From the NCBI RefSeq assembly GCF_003112675.1, contig NZ_BFAY01000007.1, positions 372,001 through 436,000 of the forward strand: a stretch of DNA of 64,000 nt, given 5' to 3'. The DNA comes from Leptospira johnsonii (lineage in GTDB: Bacteria > Spirochaetota > Leptospiria > Leptospirales > Leptospiraceae). The notes under the pieces are model-generated. The model did not search any database. It worked only from the letters and a program-made list of their open reading frames with translations, and was not told where the DNA came from. Position numbers and translations under genes: made by a program. Below, piece after piece: positions 9,129 to 18,247 of the stretch. The first letter of the stretch is position 1, and each line of letters begins with the position of its first letter.

Positions 9129-10568
9129 ATGAAACGAATGCAGGCTAAAAACCTATCTATTATCTTTTTGATTTCGATGCTACTTTTGATCGGATGTAAA
9201 AAAGACGAACCGGATAATACAAAAGCTCTTACAGGAGCAGTCTTAGCCGAAGTTCTTTATAATCCTTACGAAAGGATCACTCCTCCCGCAGACGACACTA
9301 TCCTGATCCCGAACACTAATACTAGCTACCAAAACGGAAGGCAGTATTTTCCGAAATGTTTTGGAAATGCAGGAAACACTAAGTTTTATTTCTTTCGAAA
9401 AACTACTTCTGCTAATAATAAAAAATTGCTCATCAACTTTATGGGAGGAGGAGCTTGCTGGAGTAATAATAACTGCTTCGGAAAGAGTACCACGACATTC
9501 TTCAATTTCCTAAATGATGTGCCTGATCTTTTTGTCAAGGTGGCCTTCCAAGGGATTTTGGATGCCGGAAATTCTTCTAATCCATTTAAAGATTATGATG
9601 TTCTTTTTATTCCTTATTGCACTGGAGATCTTCATATAGGTTCCAGTGATGTGGCTACTTATGATGATCCTTATGTATCCTCGGATCCTTCTGTCTATAG
9701 CCATAGAGGACATGATAATGTTCTCTCGGTCTTAAAATATATCCAATCGAATTATACCCAGGTGACCGACGTAGTGGTTGCAGGACAAAGTGCCGGAGGA
9801 TACGGAGCTATATTAAACTATCCTCATATTCGCCAAGTATTCTCCGAGAGCGCAAGATTCCCAAGCTTTAATAAGATCAGCTTAGTGGCGGATGCTTCCA
9901 ACGGAGCAGTGATCAATGGATTTTTCTCCAACATCGTAAAAAATCAATGGGGAAGTGCATCCAATATTCCGGACTGGGTTGTAGGTTCCAATTATCTAGA
10001 CGGCGCTCCTTCTATCGAAGATTATCTCAGCAAGATTACTACGGAATATCCGAACGATGTTGTGGGTCAGTACACTGCAGCATTCGATTCTACCCAGAGA
10101 TGGTTCTTTAATGTGATGGGGATTATAAACTCAGGCTCTCCTTCTTACTCGGATTCTAGTTCTTATTTCGGACCGGGGGATGCGCGAGATGTTGCGGATC
10201 TTCCTAAGGATGGTTCCAATACCCCTTCCAATTGTAACTGGGCGATCAACGCAAATAATGCGATGGCCGGTACAACAGGCTCTAAGTATTATTTTTATAG
10301 AGCTCCGGGAGATATTCATACAATCACTACGAGTGATACAATGTATGGACTTGTAAGTAACGGAGTGAACTTTAATACCTGGTTAAAATCCATCGTATCG
10401 AATGTAGGGACTCCTGCAGACGTGGATTGTTCTTTAGGTTCAGGCTCCTATCCTTGCACGGATAAAAATTTCGGGGCAAATCCTTTGAACGATAGCCTAG
10501 GAAGAGCCACCTCTCAGGACTCCTTCGACAATAATAAAGATCTGTACGAGACCTGCTTCGGTCCTTGA
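9129..10568 (+). CDS. Pectinacetylesterase/Notum-like lipoprotein, copy 1
   Basis: The product is 479 residues with a lipobox at Cys23 (LLIGC). The ATG at 9138 (residue 4) may be the true start, since GGGG sits at better spacing for it. The sequence matches the pectinacetylesterase/Notum alpha/beta-hydrolase family: oxyanion motif FMGGGACW, nucleophile Ser221 in GQSAGGYGA, and probable catalytic His397 in GDIHTI. Members remove acetyl or acyl groups from carbohydrates or proteins; the natural substrate in this organism is unknown, and pectin is unlikely for a free-living or host-associated spirochaete. As a lipoprotein it should act in the periplasm or on the surface. The next gene is a close paralogue in the same direction, separated by a hairpin. 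Confidence 0.85.
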   Translation: MKRMQAKNLSIIFLISMLLLIGCKKDEPDNTKALTGAVLAEVLYNPYERITPPADDTILIPNTNTSYQNGRQYFPKCFGNAGNTKFYFFRKTTSANNKKLLINFMGGGACWSNNNCFGKSTTTFFNFLNDVPDLFVKVAFQGILDAGNSSNPFKDYDVLFIPYCTGDLHIGSSDVATYDDPYVSSDPSVYSHRGHDNVLSVLKYIQSNYTQVTDVVVAGQSAGGYGAILNYPHIRQVFSESARFPSFNKISLVADASNGAVINGFFSNIVKNQWGSASNIPDWVVGSNYLDGAPSIEDYLSKITTEYPNDVVGQYTAAFDSTQRWFFNVMGIINSGSPSYSDSSSYFGPGDARDVADLPKDGSNTPSNCNWAINANNAMAGTTGSKYYFYRAPGDIHTITTSDTMYGLVSNGVNFNTWLKSIVSNVGTPADVDCSLGSGSYPCTDKNFGANPLNDSLGRATSQDSFDNNKDLYETCFGP

Positions 10569-10596
10569 CATTCTACAAACTAGGAATAAAGTATAG

Positions 10597-10631
10597 CTGA
10601 TATCGCCATCTGACGGCGGTATCAGGTTTTT
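10597..10631 (+). promoter_or_regulatory. Terminator-like hairpin abutting the start codon of the second esterase
   Basis: CTGATATCGCC (10597-10607), loop ATCTGAC, GGCGGTATCAG (10615-10625) forms an 11-pair stem with one G-U, followed by GTTTTT and then directly by the ATG at 10632. The only purine-rich bases that could act as a ribosome site are inside the stem. It may be a terminator for copy 1 that also controls read-through and translation of copy 2. Confidence 0.6.
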
Positions 10632-12149
10632 ATGAAAATCCGACTGATTACGATCTTCCTATTATTCTCTCAAATATACTGTACAAAAGATAAAGACAAT
10701 ACCCAGGAACTTCTTGCTACTGCATTCATCGTAGATCTGGTCACAAGCCCGTTTACCAGGATCACTCCCCAGCCTGGCACATTCACTACCCAGGTAGATC
10801 ACGGAGCCACACCTTACACATATACAGCTACTTTTGATCCGAAATGCAGCGGTACGGAAGGAAATGTGGACTTCTATTTTTTCAGAAAAACAGTAGCTGC
10901 GAATAACAAAAAACTTCTGATCAATTTTATGGGAGGAGGAGCTTGTTGGGACAATGCAAACTGTTTCGGAAATAATACCGTCACTTATTTCAATCAGCTG
11001 AACACAGTTCCGGATTTTGCATTAGATCTATTATTCAAAGGTGTCATAGACCAAACAGTCGCGGAGAATCCATTCAGAGATTATGATATTATATTTGTCC
11101 CGTATTGCAGCGGAGATCTTCATATAGGAAGTAAGGACAAAACGTATGCTAGCGGAACTATCAAACATCATGGTTATGATAATGTGATCTCCGTTCTAAA
11201 ATTTGTCCAAAATTCCTACTCGCAACTGGACCGAGTTTTTGTGACAGGCCAAAGTGCGGGAGGTTATGGAGCTATATTAAATTATCCGATTATTCGAGAA
11301 ACTATTACCACAATAGACTCAGGCGCACAAGTAAGAATGTTATCTGATGCTTCCAATGCAGTGGTGCCTACTGGAGCTTATACAATCGGTCCTGCCTTTT
11401 TTCCATTATTAGAAAGCTCCTGGGGTGTTGAAACAAATGGGATCGGAAGTGGGACCGGTTTTTCTTCTTCCAATCTTCCTATTTGGGTGAATGGTATAGG
11501 AACAAATTACACAACCACTGGATCTCCTTCCATTAACGATTTCTTCAAGAAGGTCGCGACTGAATATCCGGGAGACGTGCTCGGACAATACACTGCATTA
11601 TTCGACGGGAACCAAAGGTTCTTTTATCATGTGATGGGACAGGTCAATAAGATCAATAATGCTACTTTGACCTATTCGACTGCAACAACTCCGGATCCAT
11701 ACCAAGCAGGAAAATCATATTCTATCATTTACGGGGACAGCGATGGAAGCTCCGTTCCTGACGGAAGTTCTTCCAGCTCCAATGATTATACTACTTGCGA
11801 TTGGTCCAAGCAGGCTGTTTCCAAAATGAAGGACGCAAGTTCCAAGACAAACTATAGATATTATATAGGTCCGGGAGATATTCATACAATCACCACATAT
11901 AATGATATGTATTCTTTGAAAAGTGGAGGAGTCAAATTTTCCACTTGGTTAAACACTTTGGCAAATGGAGCAAGTCCTCCGGCAAATGTTCAATGTAATG
12001 ATTCTGCCGGATCTTGTGTGAATACAAATTTGTTCGACAGTACGATCAACGGAAATCTGGGGAAGGCAACCTCCGACGAGTCGTATGGGTTAAGCCCAAA
12101 ACAGGATATGTATACTACCTGTGGGGAAGCGGCAGGTATCGGTCTGTAA
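10632..12149 (+). CDS. Pectinacetylesterase/Notum-like lipoprotein, copy 2
   Basis: A 505-residue paralogue of the preceding gene. The signal peptide ends QIYC (Cys17), which fixes the start because no later start would retain it. The catalytic elements are kept: FMGGGACW, Ser208 in GQSAGGYGA and His418 in GDIHTI. Extra length relative to copy 1 comes from insertions in surface loops (for example the Ser/Gly-rich stretch near 380, DGSSVPDGSSSS). Both proteins have several paired Cys residues, consistent with disulfides outside the cytoplasm. The stop lies only 4 bases from the convergent macrodomain gene. The tandem copies suggest related but diverged substrates. Confidence 0.85.
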   Translation: MKIRLITIFLLFSQIYCTKDKDNTQELLATAFIVDLVTSPFTRITPQPGTFTTQVDHGATPYTYTATFDPKCSGTEGNVDFYFFRKTVAANNKKLLINFMGGGACWDNANCFGNNTVTYFNQLNTVPDFALDLLFKGVIDQTVAENPFRDYDIIFVPYCSGDLHIGSKDKTYASGTIKHHGYDNVISVLKFVQNSYSQLDRVFVTGQSAGGYGAILNYPIIRETITTIDSGAQVRMLSDASNAVVPTGAYTIGPAFFPLLESSWGVETNGIGSGTGFSSSNLPIWVNGIGTNYTTTGSPSINDFFKKVATEYPGDVLGQYTALFDGNQRFFYHVMGQVNKINNATLTYSTATTPDPYQAGKSYSIIYGDSDGSSVPDGSSSSSNDYTTCDWSKQAVSKMKDASSKTNYRYYIGPGDIHTITTYNDMYSLKSGGVKFSTWLNTLANGASPPANVQCNDSAGSCVNTNLFDSTINGNLGKATSDESYGLSPKQDMYTTCGEAAGIGL

Positions 12150-12153
12150 AATA

Positions 12154-12711
12154 TTAGAAGGAAGAAATTCCTTCTTTAAAATTCACCCCTGATTCATTTA
12201 GGATTTTCTCATATAGATCTTTTGTCTCTTGATCGAAACAAACAAAGATCAATTTCCTGGGGAACTGCTCCTTATGCTCCAAGACAGTTCGGATCGCAAT
12301 TGGAGCCGCTAATTCTTTTGGATAAGCATAAATCCCTGTGCTAATACTTGGGACCGCAATCGACTCAAATCCGCGATCCGAAGACAATTGCAGAATATTT
12401 GTGTAGCAGGTTTCTAATAGAGAAGCTTCCTGATAATCTCCTCCCTTCCAAACCGGCCCCACTGCATGGATCACATACTTGGTAGGTAGTTGTCCTCCGG
12501 AAGTAAGAATACATTGACCAGTAGGAAGACCATTCGGATATTTTTTGATCTTTAATATCCTGCATTCTTCCATGATCTTTGGTCCACCCACTCTATGAAT
12601 GGCCCCATCCACTCCGCCTCCTCCCGATAGGGAAGAATTGGCCGCATTTACCACCACATCCGTTTGAATGGACGTGATATCGCCTTTCCAAACAAAAATT
12701 TCCATCGTCAT
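12154..12711 (-). CDS. Macrodomain protein (O-acetyl-ADP-ribose deacetylase / ADP-ribosyl hydrolase family)
   Basis: The product is 185 residues, essentially one macrodomain of the YmdB/MacroD type. Visible motifs are GDIT at 10-13, VVNAANSSLSGGGGVDGAIH at 20-39 (adenine/ribose contacts and the Gly-rich catalytic loop), AVGPVW near 83, and the second ribose loop PSISTGIYAYP at 121-131. Such enzymes remove acetyl from O-acetyl-ADP-ribose or ADP-ribose from acidic protein residues in the cytoplasm. The start may be ATG 12711 or ATG 12705; neither has a strong ribosome site. There is no toxin-type ADP-ribosyltransferase next to it, so an antitoxin role is not indicated. Gene symbol left blank since ymdB orthology is not proven. 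Confidence 0.93.
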   Translation of the reverse strand: MTMEIFVWKGDITSIQTDVVVNAANSSLSGGGGVDGAIHRVGGPKIMEECRILKIKKYPNGLPTGQCILTSGGQLPTKYVIHAVGPVWKGGDYQEASLLETCYTNILQLSSDRGFESIAVPSISTGIYAYPKELAAPIAIRTVLEHKEQFPRKLIFVCFDQETKDLYEKILNESGVNFKEGISSF

Positions 12712-13159
12712 TTAAAGAGACCAAAAACGGATCTCTTGCAAGAAAAATTCCATTTTATTTTTATAATTCGTTTAATAATGAGAAAGAACTATAGCGATTG
12801 TTTGGTGGGAAGTACAGGCTATCGCTGGGACTCCAGAGAAGTTTAGAATAAAATAATGGGTATTTTATAAAGGAAGAAGAAGGTGAGCTGTTATAAAATG
12901 GAAACGAAATCAGGTAGCAGGCAGCATTAAGTGAATGGGCGAAAGTTCGCAAATACGCCCGGATTATGGTGGATTTCCGCTAGCTCGCACATCCATCCCA
13001 TTGCCCCATCTTACTTGACAACATCTATACTCTTCCCTTCGACACTTCTTTTGCCGACCTCGCTCCCCTCCTTCTAAATTGTTGCCAGGCTTCCCAAAAC
13101 AAATACAATGGATTGGAGCTCCTGCAAATTTACAGAGTTCGAATTAGAGGGATCAAAAA
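12712..13159. other. 448-base intergenic region upstream of tpm and the macrodomain gene
   Basis: The region separates divergent genes. Short open frames here (60-63 codons) have no ribosome sites or recognisable products. A promoter candidate for tpm is listed separately. I see no RNA gene or repeat. Confidence 0.4.
13082..13109 (+). promoter_or_regulatory. Candidate promoter of tpm
   Basis: TTGCCA, a 16-base spacer and TACAAT, ending 50 bases before the tpm start codon. Confidence 0.4.
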
Positions 13160-13789
13160 ATGGAAAGAGACTTTTGGCTAAGCAAATGGAAAGAAAACAG
13201 CATTGCATTCCACGAAAGTGAAACAAACCCGCTTCTACTTAAATACTTCAAAGAACTTTCTTTGGCTAAAGAGAGCCGTATCTTTATTCCATTATGCGGT
13301 AAAACTTTGGACATATCCTGGTTTCTTTCCAACGGATATAGAGTTGCAGGCGCAGAACTTGCCGAGATGGCAATCCAACAGTTATTCCAAGAATTAGGAG
13401 CAGAACCTAAAATTTCCCAAGTAGGCAAACTCATTCTATATAGCACAGAAGGTCTCGATATATTTGTAGGAGATATATTCGATTTATCTAAAGAAGTTTT
13501 AGGCCCTGTAGACGCAATATATGATAGAGCGGCCTTAGTCGCCCTTCCCCAGGAGACTAGACTTCGTTATTCGGCACATTTAACTCAAATCACAAACAAG
13601 GCGCCTCAACTTCTGATCACGTATGAGTATGACCAAACGAAACTTGCAGGCCCACCTTTTTCTATTTCGACGGAAGAAGTGAAACTACATTATAAAAACA
13701 CTTATACTCTGGAGAATCTCTTAAGCCAAGAAATGGTGGGGGGATTAAAGGGACATTCCGCAAAAGAGAATGTTTGGAAATTATATTAA
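13160..13789 (+). CDS. tpm: Thiopurine S-methyltransferase
   Basis: A 209-residue SAM-dependent methyltransferase, with ATG preceded by GAGGGATC. The bacterial TPMT signature is complete: N-terminal 'FWLSKWKENSIAFHE', SAM-binding PLCGKTLD at 44-51 followed by W54, AGAELAEMAI, and the 'IYDRAALVALP' segment near residue 120. These enzymes methylate thiol or selenol/tellurium compounds; in bacteria they are linked to detoxification of tellurite, selenite or thiopurines. Length is close to the bacterial norm (about 215). It is monocistronic, ending before a strong palindromic hairpin. Confidence 0.93.
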   Translation: MERDFWLSKWKENSIAFHESETNPLLLKYFKELSLAKESRIFIPLCGKTLDISWFLSNGYRVAGAELAEMAIQQLFQELGAEPKISQVGKLILYSTEGLDIFVGDIFDLSKEVLGPVDAIYDRAALVALPQETRLRYSAHLTQITNKAPQLLITYEYDQTKLAGPPFSISTEEVKLHYKNTYTLENLLSQEMVGGLKGHSAKENVWKLY

Positions 13790-13802
13790 GTTAAGAGAAT
13801 CA

Positions 13803-13826
13803 GCTCGCATGTGAATACATGCGAGC
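13803..13826. terminator. Perfect 10-bp hairpin between convergent genes
   Basis: GCTCGCATGT, loop GAAT, ACATGCGAGC. There is no T-tract on either side, so it may be a weak bidirectional terminator or a transcript-stabilising hairpin. Confidence 0.5.
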
Positions 13827-13908
13827 GCGGACGAAAGCTTATCCTTCCTGGACTTCTTTCTTTTTGATTGCGCGACTGCAAGAATGATAGGAATTAATAT
13901 CTCCGGGG

Positions 13909-15408
13909 TCAAATTCCTTTCAACAATAGATCAATAGTTTTGGAAAGTACCGCTCTGATATCGTCCTTAGCGTCTTCATCCGGAAGGACCTTATGATTCC
14001 AGATCTTTAACCCGAATCTGATGAAAAAATTATCTAAAAACTCAGTTTCGATATGGGTCCTCATAGTCGTTCTAGCCGAATCTCTGTCCCATCGTAAAAC
14101 GATGCTGGTCCCTTTTCCATTATTCGCTTTTACTAAAGTTTCGGTGAACTCATAGATAATGGACTGAAGATTTCCCGGAATGAATATATTGATGGCCCAA
14201 GAAGGCGCAAAATATCCGAAAGCACCGCTTACGTCAAATTCTTCTATCTTAGTTAATTTTAGGTTCAGGATCCCGGAGGTTGCGGTATTGGAGAATCTAC
14301 CAAGCAATTGAACGTCGTTGTTCTCGAGAACCAAACCGTAAAGGTTCGCTTCCAAACTTGCTTTTACTACGAAAGGAAATTCGGAAAGAGAATTAAGTGT
14401 GAATGCTTCCTGAGGATAAAAATTCCCTTTTGTATCGTAAGGGATTACCTTGCCGTTTAGTGTGAAAAACTTAAAACGGATCTCCCTGGTCTTAGATTCG
14501 ATCGCAAATTCTGCCAAAGATCTTCCGGAAACATTCGTAATTCTTAATTTAATAAAACCTAAATATTTGATATCATCCAGATAATCGCCTAGATCCGGAT
14601 AATCTCTCATCAAGGTTTGTTCTATATTTCCCTCAAAAGTGAAAGCAGTAACCCCTGAGAGTTTTCCGTCTTGTTGGACCTTCAACAATGAATCCAAACC
14701 GAAATAATATCCCATGAACTTTGCTAGAGCAGGGAATGATTCAGTAAAATCGTTAATTGCCTTTCTTGCTTCTGGGTCCTTAATTTTTTTAAAAGAAGTA
14801 GTTTCCGGAGCGCTGATAGATTTTAGATTATTCGCATCTAAAAAATGTAATCCAGAATCCATCGCACTCAATCCGTGTTTATGAGTGAATGGTCCTAGAT
14901 GAGTCAGAACGTCTAGATTCCCTGAGTAAGAATTCCCACCGTAAGTAGGATTCGGGTTATGTTTCAATGCAAACTCAGCGGTAAAGTCCCCGAAATTAGG
15001 AATAGGAACTTCCTTCATCCGTATAGTTTCTAGACTTACCTTATATCCATCATTAGCAAATCTTCCCCTATAGGTAACATAATGTTGCCCGTTATCGTCC
15101 TTTGACATGTATTCCGAATTAAACAGATTTTTTAATTCGAATCTTTCCAAGGAACGATCCAGGTATTTATGAAAACCTTCGGCTCTTCCATCGTATTTAT
15201 TCTTGATGATTGCGGTTTTCAAAAATTGGAAGAACTGTCTGGAGATATTTCTCCCATCCGGGCCGATAGAATCCGGAATTTGTTTTAAAGAAAACGCTGC
15301 GGATAAGGACAGTGCGGATACGCTGAGCGCAAATACTAAGATCAGCGAACGGAGTAGCAGTTTCCCGGATTTTTTTTCTCTTTCTATTCTTTGTTTCTGA
15401 AGGCTCAT
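13909..15408 (-). CDS. Unrecognised exported or membrane-anchored protein
   Basis: The product is 499 residues from ATG 15408, with GGAGAGGCGG ahead. I do not recognise the family. A basic N-terminus (QKQRIEREKKSGK) precedes one hydrophobic segment at about 18-40 ending SLSAAFS, which could be an uncleaved anchor or a signal peptide. The remainder has no further membrane helices and is rich in alternating hydrophobic/polar segments, compatible with a large beta-rich domain (for example 'FTLNGKVIPYDTKGNFYP' and 'TSGILNLKLTKIEEFDVSGAFGYF'). It has no Cys residues. No catalytic motif is visible. An envelope location is likely. Neighbours (tpm and a chemotaxis receptor) give no functional clue. 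Confidence 0.8.
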   Translation of the reverse strand: MSLQKQRIEREKKSGKLLLRSLILVFALSVSALSLSAAFSLKQIPDSIGPDGRNISRQFFQFLKTAIIKNKYDGRAEGFHKYLDRSLERFELKNLFNSEYMSKDDNGQHYVTYRGRFANDGYKVSLETIRMKEVPIPNFGDFTAEFALKHNPNPTYGGNSYSGNLDVLTHLGPFTHKHGLSAMDSGLHFLDANNLKSISAPETTSFKKIKDPEARKAINDFTESFPALAKFMGYYFGLDSLLKVQQDGKLSGVTAFTFEGNIEQTLMRDYPDLGDYLDDIKYLGFIKLRITNVSGRSLAEFAIESKTREIRFKFFTLNGKVIPYDTKGNFYPQEAFTLNSLSEFPFVVKASLEANLYGLVLENNDVQLLGRFSNTATSGILNLKLTKIEEFDVSGAFGYFAPSWAINIFIPGNLQSIIYEFTETLVKANNGKGTSIVLRWDRDSARTTMRTHIETEFLDNFFIRFGLKIWNHKVLPDEDAKDDIRAVLSKTIDLLLKGI

Positions 15409-15737
15409 TACCGCCTCTCCATTTTATAACGTTCGTATTATATAAAGCCAGGGGGCTTGATCTCCGACATTAGTCGTTAATCCGGTACTGTCAAGTCTAT
15501 AGCAAACGCTACAATAATCTAAACCGGGGTAAATCAGATAACTAACAGCTGTTTCACTGCAGTAAATTCTATTTCGTATACTTAAATCGATTTTGTCTCT
15601 AAATGAAGAGATAACTATCCCCTAGGAAATAAATTCTTCACATTCGAAATCATTTTGCAGATTTACTTAGTGGAAGCGTTCTAATTTGCTCGATTAATAT
15701 TCCGTTCTATGGTATACTCCCCGCCCGGAGTGTTTTC
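15409..15737. other. 329-base divergent intergenic region
   Basis: This stretch must hold the promoters for the unknown exported protein and for the chemotaxis receptor. I see no coding potential and no convincing sigma-28 flagellar promoter. The receptor gene has GGAG 9 bases before its ATG. Confidence 0.4.
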
Positions 15738-17450
15738 ATGAAATGGTATTTACGACTAAGCTTAAAATCTAAACTAGCGATCTTGTTCTCTTCCGTATTA
15801 ATTCCTTTTTTAATCATATTGGCTCTTTCTCTCATCAATTCGGCGTCTAGGATCAACGATATAGAAACGATCCGTAACGACAGATTAATTCCATTAAAAC
15901 AGTTAAAAACGATCTCGGATCATTACGCGATTTCCATCGTTGACTGCGTTCACAAAGTGAGAAGTGGAGCGTTCACATACGAAGAAGGGATCGAAAACCT
16001 GGATAAGGCGGTGAAAGAGATCAAGTCGGAATGGAATACTTATCTCCAAACCCATTTGGTGGAAGAAGAAACAGTCCTTATCGAAAAACTAGAACCTCTT
16101 TTTGAAGATGCGGACAAGAGCGTAGAAGAAGCAAGGGCGCTTATGGTTGCAAAGGACAAGGAAGGATTGGGAAATTTTGCGGATCATAAGATGTATTCTA
16201 TGATAGATCCGGTGGCGGGGAATATAGAAAAGCTAATCTCTGTCCAGCTCCTTATCTCTGAAAGGATCTACCAAAGAGCGGAGACCGAATACGCATTTAG
16301 TCTTACAGTTTTTCTTTCACTTTCCGCAATTACACTCGCCTATATTCTGTATGCTTCCATCAAATTTTCGATCCGACTTGTACATGGTCTGAACCAAGTT
16401 AGAGTTTCTATCCGAGACGCGGATTTTAGTAATCCGATAGAAGTGGACGAAGACGATCTAAATCTGGACGAACTTTACCTTCTATCTTTAGTGTTCCGGA
16501 ATTTTCAAGCCAAAGTGAAGGAGATGCTTTCTTCTATCCTTTCTTTTTCCGAATCCATCTTAGCTGCTGCGGAACAACTTTCTAAATCCAGCGAATATCT
16601 TTCGGAAAATGCGCAAAGTGAATCTGCTTCTGTGGAAGAAATTTCGGCCTCCGTAGAAGAGATTAGTGCCGGTATGGAACAAGTCACATCGAACGCAGAA
16701 GGTCAGTATAAGCTCATTCTCTCCTTCTCTGGAGAAATGAAAGAGTTAGATACATTGATCACTAAGGTAGGAGATTCAGTTTCTGATTCGTTGGGAAAAA
16801 TTTCAGACATGTATACTAAAACGGAAGCAGGAAAAAAAACGATGGGTAGCCTCTCCGAGAGTATGATAAAAATTGAATCCAGCTCGGGAGAGATGAGATC
16901 CATTACGGCGATAATCCAAGAGATTTCCGAAAAAGTGAACCTTCTCGCATTAAACGCAGCTATAGAAGCGGCAAGAGCAGGAGAACACGGGAAAGGATTC
17001 GCAGTAGTCGCAACAGAGATCACAAGACTTGCAGAACAAACCGATCAAAGCACCAAAACGATCGAAAGCCTGATCCGCACAAGTAATCAGGAAATTGAAT
17101 CCGGCAAAAACTTCGTAGATAGTTGCGTGAAAGTATATGCGGAAATTCTGGAAGGCCTTTCGTTTATTAAATTTGCTTCGGACAATATTGTGTCCACAAT
17201 GAAAGTCCAACAAGAGAAGAAGACGACGATCATCACCGCTGTAAACGAAGTGGATTCTAAATCGGAAGAGATCCGCACCTCGGTCAAAGAACAAAAAGTG
17301 GCAATCTCCGAGACTGCAAACGCTGTTTCAAATATTTCCGTCACTGTTCAGAATAGTGCTGCAAACTCGGAGGAGATTGCAGGAAGTGCAACAGGACTTT
17401 TGAATATCGCTAAAAGTCTAAGAGATTCTATGAGTTTCTTAAAAGCTTAA
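15738..17450 (+). CDS. Methyl-accepting chemotaxis protein
   Basis: A 570-residue transmembrane chemoreceptor. TM1 is at about 13-33. A periplasmic helical domain of about 150 residues (34-184), probably of the four-helix-bundle ligand-binding type, is followed by TM2 at about 185-208 and a short HAMP-like linker. The cytoplasmic signalling coiled coil contains the hairpin-tip sequence [20 protein letters not shown] at about 398-417, continuing [11 protein letters not shown]. It should signal to CheA/CheW at the cell pole. The ligand is unknown. No che genes are adjacent. The last 4 bases overlap the convergent downstream gene. Confidence 0.95.
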   Translation: MKWYLRLSLKSKLAILFSSVLIPFLIILALSLINSASRINDIETIRNDRLIPLKQLKTISDHYAISIVDCVHKVRSGAFTYEEGIENLDKAVKEIKSEWNTYLQTHLVEEETVLIEKLEPLFEDADKSVEEARALMVAKDKEGLGNFADHKMYSMIDPVAGNIEKLISVQLLISERIYQRAETEYAFSLTVFLSLSAITLAYILYASIKFSIRLVHGLNQVRVSIRDADFSNPIEVDEDDLNLDELYLLSLVFRNFQAKVKEMLSSILSFSESILAAAEQLSKSSEYLSENAQSESASVEEISASVEEISAGMEQVTSNAEGQYKLILSFSGEMKELDTLITKVGDSVSDSLGKISDMYTKTEAGKKTMGSLSESMIKIESSSGEMRSITAIIQEISEKVNLLALNAAIEAARAGEHGKGFAVVATEITRLAEQTDQSTKTIESLIRTSNQEIESGKNFVDSCVKVYAEILEGLSFIKFASDNIVSTMKVQQEKKTTIITAVNEVDSKSEEIRTSVKEQKVAISETANAVSNISVTVQNSAANSEEIAGSATGLLNIAKSLRDSMSFLKA

Positions 17451-18181
17451 GAGTTCTCAGAACCTTCTGCGGCCTTCTTCTCTGTGCGAACCAAATAATA
17501 AGTCGGATATTGTAGAAAAATATCCGAGGTAAGCATAAAGAAGAAGATCACTATCAGTAAAATCTGACCGAAAATAGAAACCATCATTTCTTCCGAATTG
17601 GAAATGAGAGAAACCAAAAGATCCGGAACAAACATGATCACGAAAGGGGTCCAAGCCGCGACTATATAGTCGGATCGTTTGATACAGTTTGGTAATTCTT
17701 TCAATCCTTGGATCAAACTCAGTTTCGAAAAAAGTACAGGCAGGACCAAATGCAGAATAAGACCTATTACAAAAGCAAATATCAGATAGAATCGAACGAA
17801 TTCAGCAGGAAGCGGAGTGTTCGGTTCAGTACTTTGCTTTTTTAAGAAGTCTTGTAATTGTGTTCCTAAAAACGGTTCTATTAATCGAGCAACGATCAAA
17901 AAGAAAAAGATCAAGAACAAAGCTAAGGTAAGTAAGAATATAAAGTATTTGGAAAATACTATAGGCTTATCCGGATCCATTCCTGATCGGATCACGAACC
18001 CGTTCACTACATACGTTCCGAGTAATCCTAAGATGATCAGGACTCCACCCAACGCGACCACGCCTCCTGCTTGCATTGCAGGAATTGCACTGAATACCAA
18101 TAAAAATAAAACGGATCTAACGAGTACTATGAATCGGATCTGTCCTCTGGAAAGTACGTATTGTAAATATTCTTTGAACAT
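17447..18181 (-). CDS. Unrecognised multi-pass inner-membrane protein
   Basis: The product is 244 residues with about five or six predicted membrane helices (near 20-38, 42-63, 80-103, 130-155, 173-190 and 205-228). I do not recognise the family; the arrangement faintly recalls Yip1-type integral membrane proteins, but no diagnostic motif is visible. The C-terminus is charged ([13 protein letters not shown]) and probably cytoplasmic. The stop overlaps the convergent chemoreceptor gene by 4 bp, so both transcripts must read into one another or share termination signals inside coding sequence. Confidence 0.75.
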   Translation of the reverse strand: MFKEYLQYVLSRGQIRFIVLVRSVLFLLVFSAIPAMQAGGVVALGGVLIILGLLGTYVVNGFVIRSGMDPDKPIVFSKYFIFLLTLALFLIFFFLIVARLIEPFLGTQLQDFLKKQSTEPNTPLPAEFVRFYLIFAFVIGLILHLVLPVLFSKLSLIQGLKELPNCIKRSDYIVAAWTPFVIMFVPDLLVSLISNSEEMMVSIFGQILLIVIFFFMLTSDIFLQYPTYYLVRTEKKAAEGSENS

Positions 18182-18247
18182 CAGCTATCTATCTGTTAGG
18201 ATTTAAGAAGCGGATACTATAGCAAGCAAAGTTCGTCTTTGGGATAA

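Noticed and set aside
12154..12711. Macrodomain as antitoxin of a DarT-like toxin-antitoxin pair
   Set aside because: No ADP-ribosyltransferase gene is adjacent and the motifs match YmdB/MacroD types.
12664..12952. Two short open frames in the tpm upstream region
   Set aside because: They are 60-63 codons, overlap each other on opposite strands, and lack ribosome sites or recognisable products.
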